Below are positions 56,401 to 64,000 of a stretch of 64,000 bases of DNA, in pieces. The translations under genes and the position numbers were made by a program. Origin of the DNA: Picocystis sp. L7 (lineage: Eukaryota; Chlorophyta; Picocystophyceae; Picocystales; Picocystaceae); assembly GCA_020975725.1 (NCBI GenBank), contig QXJR01000005.1, forward strand, positions 496,001-560,000, in the 5' to 3' direction. The notes beneath the pieces were generated by a model that was not told the origin of the DNA, ran no database searches, and worked only from the letters and a program-made list of their open reading frames with translations. How positions within the stretch are numbered: position 1 is the stretch's first letter; each line of letters begins with the position of its first letter.

Positions 56401-56464
56401 CGATCGTCCACGTCAATCTGGCATCGACAAATGACCAGCCACACCTGGAAGTATGACATGTGGT
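50457..56464. other. Six kilobases without a supported gene
   Basis: From 50.5 to 51.1 kb and from 55.5 to 56.2 kb the sequence is GC-rich with long open frames on both strands and no motifs. From 51.1 to 55.3 kb it is AT-richer with scattered 60-110 codon frames; those at 52374-52610 and 52682-52888 (minus) and 53104-53412 (plus) look mildly protein-like, but no family is recognised and they may be transposon remains. Confidence 0.4.
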
Positions 56465-58758
56465 TCAAGGTCCAACGCGGGTCCAAGGCGCGCCCTCGAT
56501 CCATTCCGTTCGGACAAGTCGACTTGGTGGCTCCACCCGTTTCCAATATTGATGTTGTTGCCCTCCGGAATCAACGCTGGCTTGCCCATCCAGCCCAAGA
56601 AAGTGCACATCGACCTCGAGTGAGTCAACGGTAAAATTAATCAGAACTCCCATGGTGGGGAGCGGGTGGAGCTGTTCCATGTAGTAGACCACCTGATCCC
56701 GGCCGTGACGTTGCTGGAGGAATTTCCGAAAAACTCCCTCGTTCTTTGCTTTCAATTCTATCACCACACGCTCTCTGGCTTTCTCCGGAGGGGTTCGGGT
56801 GGTCCACACCAAATCTGCCCGGGAACCTACGTTTGTGTGAACTTGTGTTAGAAGAGCCAGTACCTTGTGGGACTCATCGCATTCTTGGTAGAGGACCTGG
56901 CCTGAGGGATGAAACGGGTCGCCGTAGTTTCCAATCCTCCACTAGAATTTCTTTTCTAGCTGTTGCTCGGTAAGTTGCAAGCTCGGCTGTTCCTTCTCAC
57001 GGATCATCCGTGCGCAATGTCACAAAAATTGTACGATTCGAGATGCATTGTTCAGGGCAACGGAACCATCCTCCTCTAGATTGTCGCTGTCATCGGAGGA
57101 CTATTTCTTAATTTGGTGACAAGGGGTGTCGTGGTACAGCGAAGATATACGGACGATCCACGTTGACAGTTCAACGAACCTTTTTCTGGCATCACGAGCC
57201 TGTTTTAACAAAGAATAATGGATGTGAAGGATGCCACTCCTCAACTGTATTCGGGTGAGGAGGATTGGAGGCCCTTGCACGATTTGAGCCACGACCAGCG
57301 CGGAATCTAGCCCGCCCACGAATCCATGCAGTCACATGGTGCATATCGCGCTCCGAGCTCCTGTTTTTTGTGTAGGGAACAATCCTTTCCAGGACGTCAG
57401 CCGGGTAATTATCAACGCAATCGAGTAGGTCTTCAATGCGATGGATGTATCGGGCTGGAGAAAGGCATATCTGCTTCCCCTGGAAGATCCCCTAGTTGGT
57501 CACCAGCGTAACGAAAAGCCTCGTGACTGGATAGAAGTGAAAATCGGAGGAGAATCGTCTGGGCAGCCAAAGGTTTTCGCTGTTCGATTCCCTTGTCGCT
57601 TCACCTTCCAGGTACCATCGCTTTTGCGTGGCTTGGAACCTCGGCAGTATTTCCATGATCAAATCCCACATCGACTGCAACGAGAAAGAATCCGGAAAGC
57701 ATGGTGGAACGATGGAATCGGCACTGTTCACGATCCAGGGATTTGCCATTCCGATGTTGGGTCTCACGTCGATCACAATGTCATCCAGTCCCTTGTACGC
57801 AGCGATGTTCAGGAGCAGTCTCCTAAACCTTCCCACGAACGCTCCGAATCCATGTCCCAATTCAGCGTGATTTGCATCGTAGAGGGTATGTTCCTGTTTT
57901 TCTACAATCGACCCTTCGAAGGTACCACGCATCAAGAAAAGGCTTCCCGTCTCCTTCGCGTTGGCAGCGCCCGCCTTGGGAAACATGAAAGGACTCGCAG
58001 AGCACAAGAAGGCCACGGACATCCTATCCGGACCATACGTATTGTCTTTCCCATATTCCGAGACCTTGATGGCTTGGAAATCCATGGCCAAGAGCCTTTC
58101 CAGCGTTTGCCATACGGCCTGCAGCCGGCTGGGGCCCTGGACGCCGTTCCCTTGGAACGCCTGTTTGGGGGCGTTTCTATCCTTGGGAAGACGCTGGAGG
58201 GTCATCGCACACCCTTCGTCAAAAGCTTGGGATGTCTCCGGAGGGCACGGCATTCTGGTCGTTTTCGGCAGCGCCTCGTCTTGGGACAGATCGTGGATTG
58301 CTTTGGCAGCTCGTTGCTGATCTCTGGGCCCCACCGAGCGCCAGATCCGTAAGGAGGACTTCCTCTCCGACTCGATGCACGTGCGCGCGAATTTGTGGCG
58401 GAAGTGGCACGGGGATGTTGTCGAATATACGCAGGTACGTCGCCGACGTTTGCATGGATGGGTCCACGTCGGTCCGAAACTCTTGGTCCAGTACGTTCCC
58501 CATGAACTCCTCCTTTCTTCGTTGCAGGTCGTCGTCGGATGCTTCGATGTCAAAGAAATCGGTGACGTTGGTCTGTGGATCCTCATCCACGATCGGTACC
58601 TTCTTTCTCCGCATTTCCACTGCGGAGGCGAGGTCGATCCACGAGGTGGTCTTTCCCATCCTTCCCTTGAAGTTGCGCACGACCAGGATCTCCGTCCTTT
58701 CCGTTGTCACGGCGATCCCTTCGCGGGCACCCTTCCCTTCCTCGCTTGGACCCACCAC
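56465..58758 (-). pseudogene. ParA-like ATPase / PD-(D/E)XK nuclease fusion, decayed copy (module 2)
   Basis: The whole length aligns with the module 1 gene. The ATPase N-terminus reads ILVVRNFKGRMGKTTSWIDL, where KGGVGK has become KGRMGK, and the A' motif DADPQAN has become DEDPQTN; Walker B IVIDVRPNIG is present. The equivalent start methionine is missing. The frame shifts after about 130 codons, then continues (57492-58586) across the ATPase-nuclease junction without a stop (ILPRFQATQKRWYLEGEA), before a TAG after FVTLVTN. The nuclease core at 56465-56812 keeps VVIELKAK (ExK), but the QxxxY tyrosine is Gly (QQRHG). The copy is GC-richer than module 1. It is inactive as read and is valuable because it shows the two halves belong to one protein. 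Confidence 0.75.
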
Positions 58759-59355
58759 CCCTCGTCGGATGGACCGCGAAGTGCGCGGTTCTCACGAGGT
58801 TTGGGACATGGGAACGTGGACGTGGGCCCTCTCGCGTGTGCGCGTGTATGTGCGTGTGTGGGAGAGAGAGAGAGAGGAGGAGGAAGTTAGGTCATCCATG
58901 GGTCCGACCCTCTCCCCCCCTTTCTGGGTTTGGGGTCGGGTTGCAACAGGGATGGTGCGATGCGACACGATCCCACCTTGTGTCAACCCATCTTTCACCA
59001 CCGATTCCGATGGGTCCATCCAAGAATCCCCTCCCCACCTCAACCACACGTTTCCACCCCAAAAGAAGGGGAAAAGAGGGAAGGAGACGGAGGGGTTGTC
59101 CAACAAGGCGAGCCGGACGAGGATGGTCGGTCGAAACCCAAAAGGGAGAGGGGGAGGATGGATCCATCCAAACAAACATTCCTGGTGGGACCACCCCCAC
59201 CTCCAGGGTCTTGGCAAACACCTTCGTCACCTCCACCAGGACCATCCATCGTGGACACCCACCTGGATCCAAGGAAACCCATCCTTCCTGCATCCCCTGT
59301 CGCGTCCGACTACGATCAGATCCGACGTTCGAAATAGGTGGGACGACGAGGAAGG
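58759..59355. promoter_or_regulatory. Divergent intergenic region of module 2
   Basis: About 600 bp lie between the diverging genes, against about 960 bp in module 1. It has a GTGTGCGCGTGTATGTGCGT tract followed by a GAGAGAGAGAGAGAGG run near 58862, then purine-rich GGAAGG/GGATGG motifs. Such simple tracts are common near promoters. Long frames cross it on both strands because of the composition and have no motif. Confidence 0.45.
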
Positions 59356-60042
59356 ATGTTCCTCGTGGGAGAGACCGGCGAAGAAAGAGAGTGGAACCTA
59401 CGAAGGCACGCGGAGACGGATCCGTGCCTGGCCCTCGTCCTGGCCACCGTGCACGTGGAATGGACAATACGTAGGGCATGCATTGCATTGGGACAGGAAC
59501 CCAACGCAATCATCCGAAAACGACTGAAGAAAGCGAGTGGGTTCTTGAAGCTGTCGAGAGAGTGGCAGAATATCCCAGGTGCAAATCCTCTGGAGGCCAT
59601 ACTGGGTGATAGCAACTATCTTCAGCTTACTCGCGTCTTCGACCTGCGAAACCGACTCGTCCATGGAAACGGGAGAACGTCACGTAGCCATGCAAACGAA
59701 CTGGTGGAAGTTGCCTTGCTCAATGCGAGCCTTGTACGTCAATACGCCGCTCAACGTGGGTTCGACCTACACAGGACTCTCCCGGTAAGACAACAGGCAA
59801 CTGGAAAGGGGACCATCATAGGACATAGACCGAACGACGGAAGTTCCCTGAAGCAGTTCCACGTGGCAGAGGATGACGGTCCTCAATTCTACTGCGATGT
59901 CGATACGCTGTCGACCTGGAGCAGGTTGGACCCGTCCCCGAGGTACAGGGTGGGACTGCGCATTGTCTTCGGCTACGAGCGTCGGACAGATCAGAACCTT
60001 CCTCTCAACGCGTCCTTTCTTCGCATCAACGAGGCAGCATGA
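59356..60042 (+). CDS. HEPN-domain protein (putative RNase), module 2
   Basis: The start is the MF methionine at 59356 (six codons after the first ATG of the frame), giving 228 residues like module 1. The homologues agree at roughly six or seven of ten positions by eye over the full length, including ATVHVEWTIRRAC, GQEPNAIIRKRLKKASG, the HEPN motif LRNRLVHG (R98, H103) and the C-terminal YRVGLRIVFGYE...NASFLRI. The frame is fully open although its ATPase-nuclease neighbour is decayed, so this protein may have been kept for its own sake. The codon composition is visibly more GC-rich than in the module 1 copy. Metal-independent RNase activity is inferred from the R-x4-H motif. Confidence 0.75.
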   Translation: MFLVGETGEEREWNLRRHAETDPCLALVLATVHVEWTIRRACIALGQEPNAIIRKRLKKASGFLKLSREWQNIPGANPLEAILGDSNYLQLTRVFDLRNRLVHGNGRTSRSHANELVEVALLNASLVRQYAAQRGFDLHRTLPVRQQATGKGTIIGHRPNDGSSLKQFHVAEDDGPQFYCDVDTLSTWSRLDPSPRYRVGLRIVFGYERRTDQNLPLNASFLRINEAA

Positions 60043-61140
60043 CCGTAATATGACAAAGTGTCCTGTTGGACTCCTGGTCTCCTTTTGATAGACTGAATCC
60101 ACAAGCTTCCATCGCCATCGGCCCGTGCTTTCTTGTCCGTGGGACAGGACGCTGCAACGAGGCAAACCGAGCGGTCTGCATCGGCCATCGAAGGGTTGTG
60201 GTGGATTGGATGGAAATAGACCAAAGTCAAAGGGCAGCGCATCATGCAGACGAATTCCTGCATTCACAGACTCCAGCAGCCCTCCGGTTCCAAGAGGCGG
60301 TTTGCTTTCGGAGGGATGTATGCACGATCAGCCTCCTCTCCGGCGGACGGATCGATCGAGCATGCGAGGTGTCCTCCGTGCATCCGTTCCATGCAAGCTT
60401 GGCTTTCAGGTCTTCCGTCTGATTCCTCCAAGAAAGCGCTTGTAGGATCCGTCTCTTCCTGGACAAGTTCATGCAACCATCCTCTTTTCCTCCTCTTCCC
60501 GCCCAGGAAGGAAGCGAGGGAGCAAAGCCATGCGTCTTTGTGGTGGAGAAGACTTATCCCAGGTGCATTGTCTCGTTCCTCTTTAAAAGTGGCGGTCTCC
60601 ATTCTTCTCCTTTCCACCACATCCGAGTGGTTCCTCCCCAAAGTCCAGGGAATCGCAAAGGACGTTTCTCCTTCGTCCATTCGTCGCGTCGGACGCGAAC
60701 CGAGGCCTTTTCCATGCGTCTTGGAGCCGCAAACGCCTCTTGGAGGACGAAGTAGGACCACGTACGTGTGCGTTACGTACGCGATGGACGTATTCCTTCT
60801 CCCACGAAGGTCCAACTGGATCCCGACGTGTTTCCAAGCCTGAAGTGGACGAGAATGGAACGGGACGAACAAGGAACGAAAGAGAGCTTGGAGCGACGAC
60901 GGAGACGAATGGAAGCTTGCGAACGTGTCGTGGGAGGTAGGCGTCGAAGAAAAAACGGAAAAGAAAGGTCGCGCATGCCGCACGCGGCCTTTTTTCTGGA
61001 CCCTTCCTTCCGACGGAGGAGAGTCCTTGGTGCTTGGCCTGGACATGGAAGTGCATCTTCGGTGACAAGGACACGAAGAGGAGGGGAAAAGGAGGAGAAC
61101 AGGACCCAAGGTCGATAGACTTCCTTCGCTGTCTTCGAAG
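60043..61140. other. Conserved tail of module 2
   Basis: Patches shared with the module 1 tail occur in the same order: TGTTGGACTCCT after the stop, CTCCAGCAGCCCTC, GCGAGGTGT, and GACAAGTTCATGCAACCA at 60461-60478. A minus-strand frame of 281 codons (60264-61109) is open but has no counterpart frame in module 1, so I do not call it a gene. Confidence 0.35.
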
Positions 61141-63676
61141 AGATGGCGTGGAACCGCCGAGACTTCAGGCTTGCTGTGCAGCGCAGTAGGATCGATCGGT
61201 TGTTCTCAGCAGAGGCAATGCTTGCGAATGGGACAATGCAAAGCAGGACACCTCCGCATCTCTGCCGCTCTGCATCAAGGACAAGGACACGGGACGTGGG
61301 CTGGAAGGTGCTCCTAGATGCCTTGTGCGTTTCGCCTCCTGCCGCATTGGCAAGGCACAACCCATTACGAACGCATGGAGGCCGCCACTCCAGTCGAGTC
61401 GAGAGCTCTCTAGAAGTCAAGAGAAAGTTGGCGAGTGAGTTTGTGATCCAAGGAGGAAGGGGCGTGTTTAACGGAGAAGCTTGGAAACAGTTCCTAATGA
61501 GGCTGAGTCTACTTGGAAGGTTGGCAGAAAAGGTGTGCGGATGAGGCATGGTCCTGCTGTATCTCTTTCCTTTGGATCAACGGTCGTCGCCGTGATTTCC
61601 AGCAAGCGCAAGACATGGATGGTGCCCCTGTGCTCCATGTATGAGAAACGGTAAATCAATGCATTTGCTTGAAAAAGAAATCCGTATCTTGGATTGTGGA
61701 TGCTTCGACACGGAAAAGGAGTAAAAGCTTCACAATGGTAGACCCGACTCGAGTCGACTTGATTTGCATCTGCATATGTTTGTGCTGGCGTGTATCAGCC
61801 ACAGCTGAAAGAGGTATAAGGTTGTTCAAATTTCACTGCATTACATTCCAAACGCCACTGCCACGAGGAATCAAGATGCATCACACCGCACATGCCCCTT
61901 CACATAGAGCTGCGCCCTTGCGTTGAAAGTTAGATACCGAAACTGGCACAGAACCTGTCATTGGATGGATGAATGGTCGCATGAACATGGAGAAGTCCTC
62001 GATGCGCCCACAATTTTCGTAACATCTTCGCCCGTCTTCTGCAAGGACATTGCCAGAACCAACTGCATCTTTGCTCCTCGACCTTGCAACTTGAGGGCAG
62101 TGCGCATGCCTGAGCCAAACATAAAGATACAATCCGCAAGCAAAACACCCGGCTCGACGTGGGGGAACAACTTGGAGCATGTTAGATTCTCTTGGGACAT
62201 GCACGGGCAAGTCGTTGATCCAAAAGTACAAGTGTCCCTTTCATCCTCCTTGTCCCAAGACACACAGGACGAATAAGGAGGGACGAAGGAGGGAGTTCAT
62301 TTCTTTAGACCATTTCTCGATTTGTACGGCCATGTCCGTAAGCCATGAAGTTATTGCGCATGTGCCAGCCGTCAAGAAACACGACATCCACACTAGGCAT
62401 GCCCCTTGGAACTTCGAATGAAATCTCGTACGGAGGGTCTGCAAAGCAGCCAGCTACTCTTTCAGCAGAGGAAATCAAGGGATATTTACATCAAGCAGCT
62501 TCGTTCTATGGGGAAACCGTTGGATGCAATTTCAGGCGCAGGCAAACGGTCTGTGATTGTCTCCAGTTGTGTGGAGAACAGGAAAGATCGGTTCCTGACA
62601 TTTAGTCATTCGTCATGTACATAGAAAAAAAAATTCATGACCCACAAGGCTGTCAGAAACCAATCGCTGCACGGGTGATACCCACGCGAGTATCTGCCTT
62701 CTTGGTTCCATCGATGTGCCAACCTGCTCATGTTTGCGTACGCGTCACAACGCAATGCAACTTTACACTGCACGTTGCATCTGAATGGAGATTAGGAAGC
62801 CTCGCATGGGAAAACCACGTGCTGAAATATTTTGATGCCCCAAGCATTGACAACACAGAATCCTCCGACATTGCCAAAATCTGCTACGGGGTAGATGTAG
62901 GTTTCGCAAACGGATTCGAGTCGACAAAGCGAGAGATCGAACATTGCAGTCACAATGGCTATGGGCACGTGTTTCGTCCTCACCAAGTGATGGGCCAGTA
63001 TGTAGAAACAATGTTTTCCAAGGTGCCCGGCAAAATGCATCCCACATGCTTTCGGAAATCTTCCTTGGGCCATGATAGGGACAAAGCAGAAATCACACAG
63101 AAGCTTGCTCTACCTCAAGCAAGCCTTGTACCGATCTATTGTGGTGGTGCTTAATGCAAAATCCGTGACACCAAATGCGCAAGGAATGCTCCCCACTTCA
63201 ACGCGGGCTCTACATTTGATGTGCTTGACATGCGAGAAAAAGGTTGGCCCCACGATCGAATACGTCCCTCAAAGACAGCAGCGTATTCCTCGTTGTGGCC
63301 CCGTTTGCCACCTTTTTCCAGCACGTACCGGGCATCTTCGGATCACCAACAACACGGGCATGAGTCGATGCTGTTGCCACCTTGCATATGCCAGAAAGAC
63401 CTATTTACTTGCTGGGAACACAGATGCGGTTCTGTGGTGATCATTGGGAGCGTATATCTTTGTCTTCATAACGTTGTTCGTCGCTGCTGCTCTCCATTCC
63501 TCAGACAGGGCTGTGACCTAATGCTTTGTTTGCAGGAGTTCCGTTAGTTGCATGTGGTCCGCCAAGCTGGCCACCGTGTTACGCGCTCCAGCAAGGATGC
63601 ATCACAGAAATGCAGAAGGACGGCGGAGTCGCAAGCCAGTCTCCTAACAGGCACGTGTAAACTAGCCAGCAGCTGA
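61141..63676. other. No supported gene
   Basis: Plus frames at 61143-61544, 61923-62276 and 62615-63154 are the longest; none has a recognised domain, and minus-strand frames overlap them. The stretch may hold exons of an unrecognised gene or decayed sequence. Confidence 0.35.
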
Positions 63677-64000
63677 AAGTCTCCCATTTCTTTGAAGCCA
63701 CTCTCTCGAACCAAACTTTGCCAAGGCTGCATTCTTCAGCTACGCACGCATCGTGTGGAGGCGGATGAAAAGACCCTCACCCAGGACCGTTGTACGTTTG
63801 CAAAGATCCTGCAACGTGCTTGGATAGGAAGACAAGCCATCCCAGGATCCCTTCCCACCCCTGTACAAGGGAACACAAAACCAACGACGATCCTTCTCTT
63901 CCAAGGAAGGCATCCAGGATGGTCTGGCTTGGACACGTCACTCCTGGGAAGGAATGCAAATCCGCACTTCCTTTGCGATGCTGGCATTCAAGGGCAGGCC
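63677..64000 (+). other. Open frame running off the right edge
   Basis: After a TGA at 63674 one plus frame stays open for 108 codons to the end of the window, with a plausible amino-acid mix (for example LTQDRCTFAKILQRAW, NTKPTTILLFQGRHPGW). It has no methionine within the visible part and no known motif. It could be part of an exon. Confidence 0.2.

Noticed and set aside
57441-59527. Plus-strand frames of 303 and 431 codons across module 2
   Set aside because: They are antisense to the recognisable ATPase-nuclease remnant or cross its GC-rich promoter.

Overview
The window looks like nuclear DNA of an intron-poor, transposon-rich eukaryote. Long uninterrupted reading frames with eukaryotic character (two GT8 glycosyltransferases, a Fam20-like secretory kinase) sit between piggyBac-like, Ty3/gypsy and DIRS-like elements, and there are no operons or bacterial ribosome sites. 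An alga, perhaps a red alga, is my guess from the intronless genes and the element mix; nothing in the sequence proves it. I saw no rRNA, tRNA or CRISPR array. Roughly half of the window is mobile or repetitive DNA.

Layout. 0-0.6 kb: end of a gene of a three-member family with an integrase-like zinc-binding tail (other members at 37.1-37.9 and 38.5-39.4 kb). 1.4-4.0 kb: decayed piggyBac-like copy A. 5.9-7.8 kb: a 65-bp satellite of 29 full units. 8.1-9.7 kb: a DIRS-like fragment and a solo LTR. 10.6-14.4 kb: module 1, a ParA-like ATPase joined to a PD-(D/E)XK nuclease (minus strand), divergent from a HEPN-domain gene (plus strand). 18.4-22.1 kb: piggyBac-like copy B carrying a solo LTR. 22.5-23.7 kb: Fam20-like kinase. 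24.6-35.7 kb: a fossil Ty3/gypsy element with a captured cytosine-5 DNA methyltransferase domain, split by an apparently intact piggyBac-like copy C. 40.0-42.3 kb: truncated copy D carrying another solo LTR. 42.5-43.1 kb: second DIRS-like fragment. 43.9-44.9 and 48.5-49.5 kb: two GT8 paralogues. 56.5-60.0 kb: module 2, a second ATPase-nuclease/HEPN pair in the same arrangement, with the ATPase-nuclease half decayed and the HEPN half open.

Most notable is the duplicated module: a P-loop ATPase fused to a RecB-like nuclease, head-to-head with a HEPN protein of exactly 228 residues in both copies. These parts are typical of prokaryotic defence or plasmid-type systems, yet here they lie among eukaryotic transposons. 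The sequence shows the domains and the conserved layout; a nucleic-acid-targeting role is inference. Next in interest are the methyltransferase-bearing gypsy element and a piggyBac-like element flanked by a 6-bp direct repeat (AATATG) instead of the usual TTAA.

Transposon nesting gives a relative history: the gypsy element was present before piggyBac copy C; copies B and D were present before the solo LTRs inside them. Long stretches at 15.5-18.4, 44.9-48.5, 50.5-56.4 and 60.1-64 kb hold no gene I can support.
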